A stretch of 23,643 bases of DNA from CAZGVW01 sp964529265 (GTDB taxonomy: Bacteria > Planctomycetota > Phycisphaerae > Phycisphaerales > UBA1924), in the NCBI GenBank assembly GCA_964529265.1, contig CAZGVW010000063.1:1-23643 (forward strand), given 5' to 3'. This document shows positions 8,741 to 17,415 of the stretch, in pieces; the stretch's first letter is position 1, and each line of letters opens with the position of its first letter. A program made the position numbers and the translations under genes. The notes beneath the pieces are model-generated. The model worked only from the letters and a program-made list of their open reading frames with translations, made no database searches and was not told where the DNA came from.

Positions 8741-10363
8741 ATGAGCACATCTCCCAGCGAATCCAAGACCTTCATGCAGAAGTGTCTCGACGTCGTCGAA
8801 AAGGTGGGCAACAAAGTGCCGCACCCCGCGGTGATTTTCCTGCTGCTGCTCGTGGCGGTGGTGCTGCTGTCACACGTGCTGCACTGGACGGGGATGAGCG
8901 TCGAGTACGAGGTGCTGGTTCCCGCGGATGAGGCGCCCGAGTCATCACCCCTCACGGACATGATGCACACGTCCATGGGCGCCTATCCCGGCTACGCCGG
9001 GATCGATGAGGACAACGTCGTCATCGAGACCCGCACGGCGACGATCAGGAGCCTGCTCACCGCTGAGGGTGTGCGCTTCATGTACACGTCGCTCATCCCC
9101 AACTTCATGAGTTTCACGGCGGTCGGGCTCATCATTGTGGCGATGCTGGGCGTCGGAGTGTCGGAGGAATCGGGGCTCATCAAGGCCCTGATCCGCAAAC
9201 TCGTGGTGATCGCGCCGCCCAAACTGCTCACCTACATCCTTGTCTTCGTGGGCATCCTCTCGAGCATCGCGGCGGACGCCGGCTACCTGGTGCTCATCCC
9301 GCTGGCCGGGGCCGCGTTCCTGAGCGTCGGGCGCCATCCGCTGGCCGGGCTGGCGGCGGGTTTTGCGGCGGTCGCCGGGGCATTCACCGTCAACATGCTC
9401 ATCAAACCCCTCGACGCCGTCCTCGTCGAGTTCACGAACGACGCCATCCACCTGGTTGACCCCGACACCTCGATCGACCTCGCCTCGAACTTCTGGTTCT
9501 CCTGCGTTTCGGTGGTGTTTCTGACCGTCGTGATCTCCCTCATCACCGAACGGATCATCGAGCCGCGGCTGGGCAAGTATGAGGGCGAGACCCCGGTCGA
9601 AGGGGGCGCCACGCTGGGCCCCGAGGAGAAGCGCGGGCTGCGGTTCGCCGGCGTCGGCCTGCTTGGCGTCCTCGGGCTCTTTGCGCTGTTGACCATCCCC
9701 GCGGGCGCGCCGCTGCGCCATGAAGAAACCGGGGCCATCATCGGCAACACGCCCTTCATGAACGGCCTGATCGCGGCGATCGCCTCCATCTTCCTCGTTT
9801 CCGGCTTTGCCTACGGCATCGGCGCGGGCACGATGAAGAAGACCACGGACGTCATCAAGGCGATGGAGAAGGCCACCTCCAATCTCGGCAGCCTCATTTT
9901 CCTGCTCTTCATCATCGCGCAGTTCATCGCGTTCTTCAATTACTCGAACATGGCCGCGATTCTGGCCAAGTCCCTGTCTGACCTCCTCACTCAGGCGAAC
10001 ATCGGCCCGCTGTGGCTGCTCATCGGCTTCATCATCGTTGTCGCCGTTCTCGACCTGCTCATCACCGGCGCCATCGCGAAATGGGCGCTGTTTGCGCCGA
10101 TCTTCGTGCCGCTGCTCATGCGTCTCGGCGTTGACCCCGAGGCGGTGCTCGCGGCCTATCGCATCGCCGATTCACCGATCAACACCATTACGCCGCTGAA
10201 CGCCTACTTCGCCCTCGTGGTTGTGTTCTGCCAGAAGTACGACAAGCAGGCCGGCGTGGGCACCGTCGTCGCCCTGATGCTGCCCTACGTGGGCATCCTG
10301 CTGGTCCTGTGGACGATTCTCTTCATCGCGTGGCACATGTCGGGGCTTCCGTGGGGGATCTGA
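8741..10363 (+). CDS. AbgT-family transporter (p-aminobenzoyl-glutamate type)
   Basis: Inner-membrane carrier of 540 residues with the family's hallmark blocks. These are VGNKVPHPAVIF at 22-33, SIAADAGYLVLIPLAG at 175-190, GRHPLAGLAAGFAA at 197-210, and RIADSPINTITPLNAYFAL near the C-terminus. A periplasmic loop of about 55 residues (52-106) follows the first helix. E. coli AbgT imports p-aminobenzoyl-glutamate, a folate breakdown product. Family members MtrF and YdaH have been described as sulfonamide exporters, so direction cannot be fixed from sequence. AGGA lies 9 nt before the ATG. It sits 37 nt after the SLC13-RCK gene and 51 nt before an M20 peptidase on the same strand. The peptidase neighbour recalls E. 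coli abgA-abgB-abgT, where M20 hydrolases cleave the imported compound. The family call is firm. Confidence 0.93.
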   Translation: MSTSPSESKTFMQKCLDVVEKVGNKVPHPAVIFLLLLVAVVLLSHVLHWTGMSVEYEVLVPADEAPESSPLTDMMHTSMGAYPGYAGIDEDNVVIETRTATIRSLLTAEGVRFMYTSLIPNFMSFTAVGLIIVAMLGVGVSEESGLIKALIRKLVVIAPPKLLTYILVFVGILSSIAADAGYLVLIPLAGAAFLSVGRHPLAGLAAGFAAVAGAFTVNMLIKPLDAVLVEFTNDAIHLVDPDTSIDLASNFWFSCVSVVFLTVVISLITERIIEPRLGKYEGETPVEGGATLGPEEKRGLRFAGVGLLGVLGLFALLTIPAGAPLRHEETGAIIGNTPFMNGLIAAIASIFLVSGFAYGIGAGTMKKTTDVIKAMEKATSNLGSLIFLLFIIAQFIAFFNYSNMAAILAKSLSDLLTQANIGPLWLLIGFIIVVAVLDLLITGAIAKWALFAPIFVPLLMRLGVDPEAVLAAYRIADSPINTITPLNAYFALVVVFCQKYDKQAGVGTVVALMLPYVGILLVLWTILFIAWHMSGLPWGI

Positions 10364-10414
10364 CGCCTCCCGGAGCGCGTACGCCGACCCGAGCCCCCTG
10401 CCTGGAGCACCTTC

Positions 10415-11617
10415 ATGAGCGCAATCAAGATTTCCATCGACGCCGATGCCGCGGTCGAGCGGTTGATGCGGTACATCGGCATCGAGGGCGTGAGCGGGAA
10501 GGAGAAGGCGATCGCGGAGGCGGTCGCCGCGGATCTGAAGTCGCTCGGCGTCCCGGCCGCCGCGATCCGGTACGACACCGCCCACAAGCGCATCAAGGAG
10601 CCGACGGAGACCGGCAATCTCTACGTGGATCTGCCCGGAACCCGCCCCGGTCCGCGGATGCTCTTATCGACCCACCTCGACGTCGTGCCCCTGTGCGCCG
10701 GCGCCAAGCCGAAGCGTGATGGCGGGCGGATCGTGCCGGCGGGGAAAACCGCGCTGGGCGGCGACAACCGCACCGGATGCGCCGTCCTGGTCACGCTCGC
10801 CGAGACGCTGCTCAAGAGCAAACTGCCGCATGGGCCGATCACGCTGCTCTTCACCGTGCGCGAGGAAAGCGGGCTGCAGGGCGCGCACAACATCGAGCCT
10901 GCCGATCTCAAGGGGGCGGCCATGGGCTTCAACGTTGACGGCAAACTCGCGCCCGAGCTGATCATCGGCGCCGTTGGGGCCGAGCGGTGGCACGCCGAGA
11001 TCCACGGCCGCGCTGCGCATGCGGGTGTGGCGCCGGAGAAGGGCATCTCGTCCACCCTTGTCGCCTCAATCGGCATCGCCGAAGCGCATCGTGGAGGATG
11101 GTTCGGCAAAGTCGTGAAAGAGGAAGGCAAGGGCACGAGCAACGTCGGCGTATTCGGCGGCAAGGAAGGGAAGCCCGCCGGCGACGCCACCAACGTGGTG
11201 ACCGACTGCGTTTTCCTCGAGGGCGAGACACGGAGCCCCGACGCCGCCTTCGCCGCCTCCATCACCAAGGCCTATCGCGAGGCCCTCACCAAGGCCGCGG
11301 CCGAGGTGAAGGCCGACGATGGCGGCACGGCGGAGGTGAAGTTCGAGGGGAAGCCCCAGTATCCCCCATTCAACCTCGCGGAGGATTCGCCCGCTGTTCA
11401 ACACGCGAAGCGCGCGGCCGAGGCGCTGGGGATGAAGCCGACCACGGTCTTCTCTAATGGCGGGCTCGACGCCAACTGGCTCGCCAAACACGGCGTGCCA
11501 ACGGTCACCATCGGCGCCGGACAGTACGAGATTCACACCGTGAAGGAGTACGTGGACATCGCCGAGTTCGAGAAGGGGTGCCGTCTGGCGGTGGCGCTGG
11601 CGACGCTTGAGCCGTAA
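10415..11617 (+). CDS. M20-family metallopeptidase, peptidase-T-like
   Basis: Cytoplasmic di-zinc exopeptidase of 400 residues without a signal peptide. All metal and catalytic positions of clan MH are visible: STHLDVVP (His87, catalytic Asp89), GGDNRTG (Asp117), REESG (catalytic Glu150, metal Glu151), NVDG (Asp175) and EIHT (His374). The lid/dimerisation domain, starting with HGRAAHAGVAPEKG, spans roughly 190-300. The closest style is the tripeptide aminopeptidase (PepT/M20B) or B. subtilis YqjE group rather than AbgA/AbgB, but these are hard to separate by eye. GGAG lies 7 nt before the ATG. It is the last gene of the plus-strand run after AbgT, so the likely job is to split peptides or acyl-glutamates brought in by its neighbours. 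It ends 28 nt from the convergent ThrE gene; no terminator is obvious between them. Confidence 0.92.
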   Translation: MSAIKISIDADAAVERLMRYIGIEGVSGKEKAIAEAVAADLKSLGVPAAAIRYDTAHKRIKEPTETGNLYVDLPGTRPGPRMLLSTHLDVVPLCAGAKPKRDGGRIVPAGKTALGGDNRTGCAVLVTLAETLLKSKLPHGPITLLFTVREESGLQGAHNIEPADLKGAAMGFNVDGKLAPELIIGAVGAERWHAEIHGRAAHAGVAPEKGISSTLVASIGIAEAHRGGWFGKVVKEEGKGTSNVGVFGGKEGKPAGDATNVVTDCVFLEGETRSPDAAFAASITKAYREALTKAAAEVKADDGGTAEVKFEGKPQYPPFNLAEDSPAVQHAKRAAEALGMKPTTVFSNGGLDANWLAKHGVPTVTIGAGQYEIHTVKEYVDIAEFEKGCRLAVALATLEP

Positions 11618-11645
11618 GCGCCAAGCACTGCGATCTTCCGTGTCG

Positions 11646-12938
11646 TCACTTCTTCGGATTGGCTCGCCGCGTCGCTCTGCCGACCTGCAGCTGCCACGAG
11701 CCGAATCGTTCGGTGACCCACTTGTAGAGTGACGCGCCCAGCAGTGTGCCGATCGCGATCGAAGTGAAGACGAAGACGGCGAGCATCATCCCCTCGATGC
11801 CCTGTGCGCTGTCGCTCAGCATGCGCTTGACGCTGAGCAGCCCAAGGGCGCCGGGCACGAGCAGCCAGAAGCTGGGAAGGAACGTCACCATCGGCGGCGG
11901 GCCGTTGAAGCGAAGCTGGATCAGGTATCCCAGCGGAACCGCGACGAGAGCGCCGAAGAGTCCGCTGAACTGGTTGCCGACAAAGCCCGCCGAGAGCCGC
12001 TGGGCCGAAAAGGCCGCAAGGACCACCAGCAGAACCCACGGCAGGGCCTTCCTCGGCGCGGAAAAGTGCAGGAAGACGCCGATGCCGAAGATCGTCGCTC
12101 CCACCCACGGCGCCCACGGCCAGGAAGCGATCTGGACCGCGGCTTCCGGAGCGGCGTCGAGCTGGACGCCGGCAATCGCCGCACCCGCCGCGAGCCCGAA
12201 GGCCAGCAGCCCGAGTTGCACGAAGCCTGTGATCAGCCTGCTCGCCCCGCTCATCATGTCGCCGTAGGCAAGTTCGATCATGCCGAAGGTGAGCATGGCG
12301 CCCGGGAGAAAGGTGACCAGCGGCGGCGCCAGCACGTGCAACGGATCCACCGGGAGCCCGTACCTGACCGCGAAGAACACAAGCGCGGACACGACGGTGG
12401 CCGCGATGACGGGAAGCGGGACCGCGTGCAGCGGTCTCCTGCGAACCGATAACTTCATCAGCCCGACGATGGCGCCGAACGCGGCTGCGACCAGCACGGT
12501 CAGCAGCGCCGGATTCAACACAAGCGCAACACCGACCGTCAGGATGGTGTGCCCCACAAGGTCGCCGATGGCGCCGAACCGGGCGGGCTTCTTGTAGATC
12601 GCGCTGATCTGCGCTAGCCCTTCAGCCAGGGGAACTTCGCCCTGCTGGGCAGCGCTGCCGAGCTTGTACACCTCAGCCATCTGGTCGAGCCGGAGGGCCT
12701 GCAGCGGGCCCTCTGCGAGCGTGACTCGCTCTCCCTCCCCGTGGTGGAGGCTGATGAAGAGCGCTGTGGGAAAAGCGACGACGCGCGAGCGCCGCGCGCC
12801 GTAGGCCCCGGCCACGCGGCGCAGCTGCAACTCAACCTGCGCCGTCTGCTCGCCGCACGCGAGATACGCCTGGCCGAGCCTGTACAGGAACTCGAGCAGT
12901 TCATTCGAGTCGTGGGTCGGGGATTCCGTTGCGGTCAT
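11646..12938 (-). CDS. ThrE-type threonine/serine exporter, one-piece (ThrE + ThrE_2 halves)
   Basis: Inner-membrane exporter of about 430 residues. An N-terminal soluble segment carries the family block ending in FPTALFISL and is followed by an amphipathic stretch to about 110. About ten hydrophobic segments follow in two groups, corresponding to the DUF1212 (ThrE) and DUF3815 (ThrE_2) halves. The phrases PPLVTFLPGAMLTFGMIELAYGD and FLPSFWLLVPGALGLLSVKR are the matching PGA blocks of the two halves. Corynebacterium ThrE has both halves in one chain; many bacteria split them (YjjP/YjjB). The ATG at 12938 follows a G-run and avoids a Gly/Arg-rich leader. An in-frame ATG at 12977 is possible and would lie only 22 nt after the RND stop. 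It is probably the third gene of the efflux operon. Confidence 0.85.
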   Translation of the reverse strand: MTATESPTHDSNELLEFLYRLGQAYLACGEQTAQVELQLRRVAGAYGARRSRVVAFPTALFISLHHGEGERVTLAEGPLQALRLDQMAEVYKLGSAAQQGEVPLAEGLAQISAIYKKPARFGAIGDLVGHTILTVGVALVLNPALLTVLVAAAFGAIVGLMKLSVRRRPLHAVPLPVIAATVVSALVFFAVRYGLPVDPLHVLAPPLVTFLPGAMLTFGMIELAYGDMMSGASRLITGFVQLGLLAFGLAAGAAIAGVQLDAAPEAAVQIASWPWAPWVGATIFGIGVFLHFSAPRKALPWVLLVVLAAFSAQRLSAGFVGNQFSGLFGALVAVPLGYLIQLRFNGPPPMVTFLPSFWLLVPGALGLLSVKRMLSDSAQGIEGMMLAVFVFTSIAIGTLLGASLYKWVTERFGSWQLQVGRATRRANPKK

Positions 12939-12999
12939 TCGCGGCCCCCCCCGGCCGCCCCGAGAGAGCGAGCCCATGGATCAACATCGACGGCGCCGA

Positions 13000-15900
13000 T
13001 CATACACCCGCGCCCGTCGCGCCCGAGCCCCGGCCCGGCGCCTTGAGCCTGTAGAGCATCGCGTACAGCGTCGGCACGAGCAGCATCGTGATCAGCGAGC
13101 CGATGGCCAGGCCGAACATGATGACCACGGCCAGCGAAACCCAGAACACGTCGCCCAGCAGCGGGATCACCCCCAGCACCGTAGTGCCCGCGGCAAGGAT
13201 CACCGGCCGCAATCGGGCGACGGCCGCGTTCACCAGCGCATCGTACTCGCCCTGCCCCTCGCGCTTGAGCGCGTTGACCTCGTCGAGCAGCACGATGGCG
13301 TTCTTCACCATCATTCCGCTGAGCGACATGGCGCCGAGGATCGCGACGAAGCCCAGGGGCTGTCGCGTCACCAGCAGACCGGCAACGACGCCGATCATGG
13401 CGAACGGGACCACGAGAAGGATAATGAGCGGCTGGCGGTAGTTGTTGAAGAGCCCGACGACGACCACCGCCATGATGATGAAGGCGGGAACGATGCCCGG
13501 GATGAGCGACATCTGCGCCTCGCGTGAAGAGCGTTCCTCCCCATGCCACTCCAGCGTGAAGCCGGGCGGCATCGCTATCGCGTTGATTGGCCCGCGCACG
13601 TCCTCGAGCAGGTCCGTCGCGAGGCCCAGCGGAACGCCCTGCGCGGCGATGGTGCGCTTGCGGTTGAAGCGAAAGATCGTGGGGTCGCGCCATCGAGTGT
13701 CCACCCCTGAGGTGACCTGCGACAGCGGCGCCGATCGGGTCGAGAGCAGCGGACGCACCTGCAGCACATCAAGGTTCTGGGCGACCAGCTCTCGATCCCG
13801 CTCCGAACTGCGAAGAAGGATGGGCAGGAGCTTATCGTCCTCGCGATACAGCCCCGCGATGGCGCCGTCGTGCGATCGGCGCAGCGCCGAAGCCACGTCG
13901 CCGCGCGATACGCCCGTCCACCGGGCGTTGGCCTGATCGAAATCCGCGACGATCCGCGGCGTGCGCTCCCTCCAGTTCACCCGGACCGTCTTGGCGTGCG
14001 GACTCTCATGTAATGCATCCGCCGCCTGCTCGCCGAGCGACCGCAGCACGCCGAGGTCCGCGAAGGCCGGGCCGTTGATCCGCGCCTCGATCGGCCACGA
14101 CTTGAACGGACCGAGCCCGTACTTGCGCGTGATGACGACCGCACCCGACACGTTCTCATCGGCCCAGTCCTGCACGATCGGCAGGATTTGGTCGACGGCG
14201 CGGGGATTGGTGGTGTTGGCGATCAGCTGCGCGTACGACGAGTTCGGCGACTCCGGCTCCACGGGAAGGTAGAACCGCGGTGGTCCGCGGCCGATGAACG
14301 CGCTGACCGCCGTCACGTTGTCCAGGGCCGATACGTACTCCTCGATCTCGTGCAGCGCCGCCGAGGTCGCCTCGATGCGCGATCCCTCCGGCAGCCACAC
14401 ATCGACCATGAACTGAGCGCGGGCGGCGGCAGGAAAGAACATTCTGTCAACCCAGCGCAACGAAAAGAGGCTGACGGCAAGGACCCCGACGAAGAGCACC
14501 AGCACAATCGCTCGCGCGCTCAGCGCCATTTCGAGGATGCGCCGAAATCCGATGTACAGCCAGCCGGCGTATGGGTCCTTTCCGCCATCTTTCGGCGTGG
14601 GCAGCATGGCGACGCACATGAGCGGCGCCACGGTGACGGCGAAAAGCCACGAGATCAGCAGCGCGATGCCGGCCACCGAGAAAAGGGCCTGGCAGTACTC
14701 ACCCGCGCTCTCCGTTGACGCGGCGATCGGGTAGAACGCCATCACCGCCACGACCGTGGCGCTCAGGAGCGGTATGGAGGGCTGCGAGGCGGCCTCGATC
14801 GCGGCGGCGACGCGGGCCTTCCCACGCTGCATGCGGATGAGCACGCCGTCCGCGACGACAATCGCGTTGTCCACCATCATGCCCATGGCCACGATGAGCG
14901 CGCCCAGCGACATCCGGTGCAGGTCTTCGTTGATCACATTCATGACGAGGAAAGTCGCCACGATGACCATGAGCAGGCCCGTCAGACCCACGACGATCGA
15001 CGACCGGAGCCCCATCGAGATCCACAGCACGCCCAGCACGATCCCGATCGCCAGCGCCAGGCTCCACATGAACGAACTGATCGCGGCGCTGACCTGATCG
15101 GACTGCCAGGACACGCGCTCGATCTCGATGCCGACAGGCAGGTCGGCCCGGATCTCCTCGAGCCGGCGGTCGATGGCGCGGCCGAGGGTGACGATGTTCA
15201 CGCCCGAGACGTTCGAAGCCGCGATCGCGATGGACGAATGCCCGTTGTGGCGCATCTTCTCTCGGGCGGGCGTGAGATAGCCGCGCTCGACGCTGGCGAT
15301 ATCGCGTGTCCGGATCAGCCGCCCTTCGTCCTGGGCCCCCGGCGCCCGGCCGCGAATAACCAGTTCGCCGATCTCCTCCGGCGACGAGAACTCCCCGGTG
15401 ACCTCGAACCGCAGCCGCGCATCCAGCAGGTCGAGCCCCCCCGCCTCCACCACCGTGTTCTGCTGCGAGAGCGTGGCCTGCACATCCAGCAGCGAGAGTC
15501 CGAGCTGGGCGAGCCTCGCCTCTGAGACATCCAGATACACGCATTGCTGCCGCACACCCCACAGCTCCACTTTCGCCACGCCGGGGACAAGCGAGAGCTC
15601 CTTCTTGATCACGTCCGCGAATCGCTCGAGCTCGGCGTAGGTGAAACCGTCGGACTGGAGCGCAAAGAGGAAGCCGAACACGTCGCCGAAATCGTCGAAG
15701 ACGTTGGCCGAGCCCGCGCCCGGGGGAAGCCCGCGCTCGGCGTCAGAGATGCGTTTGCGCAGCTCGTCCCACACCTGGGGCAGTTCGTGGGAGCGGATCT
15801 CGGGCTTGATGATGATCCTGACCGATGACAGCCCCGCGCTCGAGTAGGACTCGATCTCCTTGAGCTGCGGAAGCTCCTGCGCGGCGCGCTCGATGACGTC

Positions 15901-16092
15901 CGTGACCTCGAGCTCGACCTCCTCCGGAGATGCGCCGGGGTAGGCCGTCAGCACGACCGCCGTCTTCACGGTGAACTCGGGATCCTCGAGCTGGCCGAGC
16001 TGCAGGTACGACCCCACACCGGCGATCATCACGACCACCGTCGCGAACACCGTCAGCACGGAGCGCTCAAAGACTTTGGCGACAACGCTCAT
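13000..16092 (-). CDS. RND efflux pump permease subunit (AcrB-like, TriC/MexK-like subgroup)
   Basis: Proton-driven tripartite efflux pump subunit, 1030 residues, the normal length. An N-terminal helix is followed by the LEDPEFTVKTAVV stretch typical of the TriC/MexK-like branch. A large periplasmic domain lies at about 35-330, then a helix block, a second periplasmic domain at about 560-860, and a final helix block. In TM4 the sequence GMMVDNAIVV carries Asp408 but Asn409, so only one of the two Asp found in AcrB is present. TM10 has the matching Lys930 in GMMVKNAIVL. Its ATG overlaps the adaptor stop in ATGA, so the two proteins are almost certainly made together. No outer-membrane channel gene is in the window; a TolC-type partner would have to be elsewhere. 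Substrates cannot be predicted. Confidence 0.95.
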   Translation of the reverse strand: MSVVAKVFERSVLTVFATVVVMIAGVGSYLQLGQLEDPEFTVKTAVVLTAYPGASPEEVELEVTDVIERAAQELPQLKEIESYSSAGLSSVRIIIKPEIRSHELPQVWDELRKRISDAERGLPPGAGSANVFDDFGDVFGFLFALQSDGFTYAELERFADVIKKELSLVPGVAKVELWGVRQQCVYLDVSEARLAQLGLSLLDVQATLSQQNTVVEAGGLDLLDARLRFEVTGEFSSPEEIGELVIRGRAPGAQDEGRLIRTRDIASVERGYLTPAREKMRHNGHSSIAIAASNVSGVNIVTLGRAIDRRLEEIRADLPVGIEIERVSWQSDQVSAAISSFMWSLALAIGIVLGVLWISMGLRSSIVVGLTGLLMVIVATFLVMNVINEDLHRMSLGALIVAMGMMVDNAIVVADGVLIRMQRGKARVAAAIEAASQPSIPLLSATVVAVMAFYPIAASTESAGEYCQALFSVAGIALLISWLFAVTVAPLMCVAMLPTPKDGGKDPYAGWLYIGFRRILEMALSARAIVLVLFVGVLAVSLFSLRWVDRMFFPAAARAQFMVDVWLPEGSRIEATSAALHEIEEYVSALDNVTAVSAFIGRGPPRFYLPVEPESPNSSYAQLIANTTNPRAVDQILPIVQDWADENVSGAVVITRKYGLGPFKSWPIEARINGPAFADLGVLRSLGEQAADALHESPHAKTVRVNWRERTPRIVADFDQANARWTGVSRGDVASALRRSHDGAIAGLYREDDKLLPILLRSSERDRELVAQNLDVLQVRPLLSTRSAPLSQVTSGVDTRWRDPTIFRFNRKRTIAAQGVPLGLATDLLEDVRGPINAIAMPPGFTLEWHGEERSSREAQMSLIPGIVPAFIIMAVVVVGLFNNYRQPLIILLVVPFAMIGVVAGLLVTRQPLGFVAILGAMSLSGMMVKNAIVLLDEVNALKREGQGEYDALVNAAVARLRPVILAAGTTVLGVIPLLGDVFWVSLAVVIMFGLAIGSLITMLLVPTLYAMLYRLKAPGRGSGATGAGV

Positions 16093-17258
16093 TCGCGCGG
16101 CTCTTCCATGCCCACGGTGTCCGACATGATGCGAACCCGCTGGCCGTCTCGAAGGAAGGCCGCTCCCGCCGTGGCGACCAAGTCGCCCTTCTCAAGCCCA
16201 CGAACCCGCACGCCCGCCGGCGAGATCGCGCCCGTCTCGACGCCGCGACGCGAGACCACGCCGGTCCCCGAGTCGATCAACCACACGAATCGCCCGCCAT
16301 CCACGCCCTCGACGATGGCGCTCGGAGGAAGGTCGTACCCACTCTCATCTTCATCCGGCGTGCGGATCTGAGCCACCCAGGCGCGTCCGGTCATGCCCGG
16401 AAGAATGCGGACCCCCTCCGGCTGATCCATGACGAGTGTGATCGGAAAAGTGCGGACCAGGTCGTCCGCCTCGCGGCCGATTTCAAAGACCTCCGCGACC
16501 ACCTCCCGCCCGGGAAAGGCGTCAAACTCGCACCGGATCTCCTCCACATAGCCCACCAGCGCCATCATGCTCTCGGGCACGAACACGGTGAACCTGATCC
16601 GCTTGTCGTTCAGCATGCGAAGCACTGGCTGCCTCGCCTGCACATCCTCGAAATTCTCAGCGAATCGCGCCGAGACTTCCCCGGAGAACGGCGCCCGCAG
16701 CGTCGTGTCATCCAGATCGTCGCGGGCCGACTGCAGCTGCGAGTCGATCGATTCGACGGTCGCCGCCGCCACGTTCATCGCCTCGCGCACGCGCACCATC
16801 TCGATCTCCGAGACCGCGCCGCGCTCAAACGCTGTGGTCGCCCGATTGAACTCCTCCGTCGACCTTGCGAGGTCCGCGCGGGCGCTGGCCAGCGCCGCTT
16901 CGGCGCTGCGAACGCGCACCATGAAATCCCGCGGATCCAGTCGCGCAACGACCTCCGATTCCTCGACCTCGGATCCGACCCGCACCGGCAACTCCATGAG
17001 CGTGCCCGCGACACGGAACGAGAGAGCCGCGTGCTGAATCGCCTCCGCCCGGCCGGGGAACTGACGCCCCCTGAACACCGCGATGTCGCCGACACTCATC
17101 GCGCGCACTGGGCGGACATGCTCCTGGCTCACAGGACGCTCGCTGCATCCCGCTCCCGCCGCGGCAACCAGCAGCGCCGCGCCAACCGTGGCTCGGAGCC
17201 TCCTCGACCCGTGAAGCCGTTTCCGAACCAAACCGCCCGGCGGTGCGTTCGCGCTCAT
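16089..17258 (-). CDS. RND efflux periplasmic adaptor (membrane fusion protein), lipoprotein
   Basis: Adaptor that joins the RND pump to an outer-membrane channel; 389 residues. A basic n-region and hydrophobic segment end in the lipobox AGAGC, with Cys38 as the lipidation site. The lipoyl half-motifs (about 75-110 and 190-215, the latter around TTLRAPFSGEVSARFAENFE) flank an alpha-helical hairpin at about 115-185 that is rich in Ala, Glu and Arg. Beta-barrel and membrane-proximal domains follow. It is the first gene of the run and shares ATGA with the RND gene. No Shine-Dalgarno sequence precedes the ATG. Instead TATCAT lies 8 nt upstream, so the mRNA may start at the ATG itself. Specific substrate is unknown. 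Confidence 0.93.
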   Translation of the reverse strand: MSANAPPGGLVRKRLHGSRRLRATVGAALLVAAAGAGCSERPVSQEHVRPVRAMSVGDIAVFRGRQFPGRAEAIQHAALSFRVAGTLMELPVRVGSEVEESEVVARLDPRDFMVRVRSAEAALASARADLARSTEEFNRATTAFERGAVSEIEMVRVREAMNVAAATVESIDSQLQSARDDLDDTTLRAPFSGEVSARFAENFEDVQARQPVLRMLNDKRIRFTVFVPESMMALVGYVEEIRCEFDAFPGREVVAEVFEIGREADDLVRTFPITLVMDQPEGVRILPGMTGRAWVAQIRTPDEDESGYDLPPSAIVEGVDGGRFVWLIDSGTGVVSRRGVETGAISPAGVRVRGLEKGDLVATAGAAFLRDGQRVRIMSDTVGMEEPRE

Positions 17259-17266
17259 GGACGGGG

Positions 17267-17272
17267 ATGATA
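17267..17272 (-). promoter_or_regulatory. candidate -10 element (TATCAT) of the efflux operon
   Basis: TATCAT reads toward the adaptor gene and ends 8 nt before its ATG, and the intervening CCCCGTCC has no ribosome-binding sequence. If used, transcription would begin at or next to the start codon. No convincing -35 element is visible at 16-18 nt. Confidence 0.3.
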
Positions 17273-17343
17273 CCTACTCCCTGGGTCGTTCAGTCCGCGC
17301 CCCACAGAGACGCCCTCTGCTCGTCGCACCCGTCCCCCCTGGG

Positions 17344-17376
17344 AAACAGAAAGGCCCCGGCGCGAGCGCCGAGGCC
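17344..17376 (-). terminator. rho-independent terminator of the RRM gene
   Basis: On the minus strand GGCCTCGGCG-CTCG-CGCCGGGGCC (17376-17353) forms a 10-bp stem with one T-G wobble and a four-base loop, followed by TTTCTGTTT. It lies 40 nt after the RRM stop and 86 nt before the efflux adaptor start, so it separates the two transcripts. Confidence 0.75.
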
Positions 17377-17415
17377 GTGTCTGATTTTGACTCTCAGCGC
17401 CCGAGGGCGCTCCAA

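Noticed and set aside
6748..8976. Minus-strand open frame of 742 codons opposite the SLC13-RCK gene
   Set aside because: Low-complexity His/Arg/Asp/Glu composition and no family motif; shadow of the plus-strand permease and the AbgT start.
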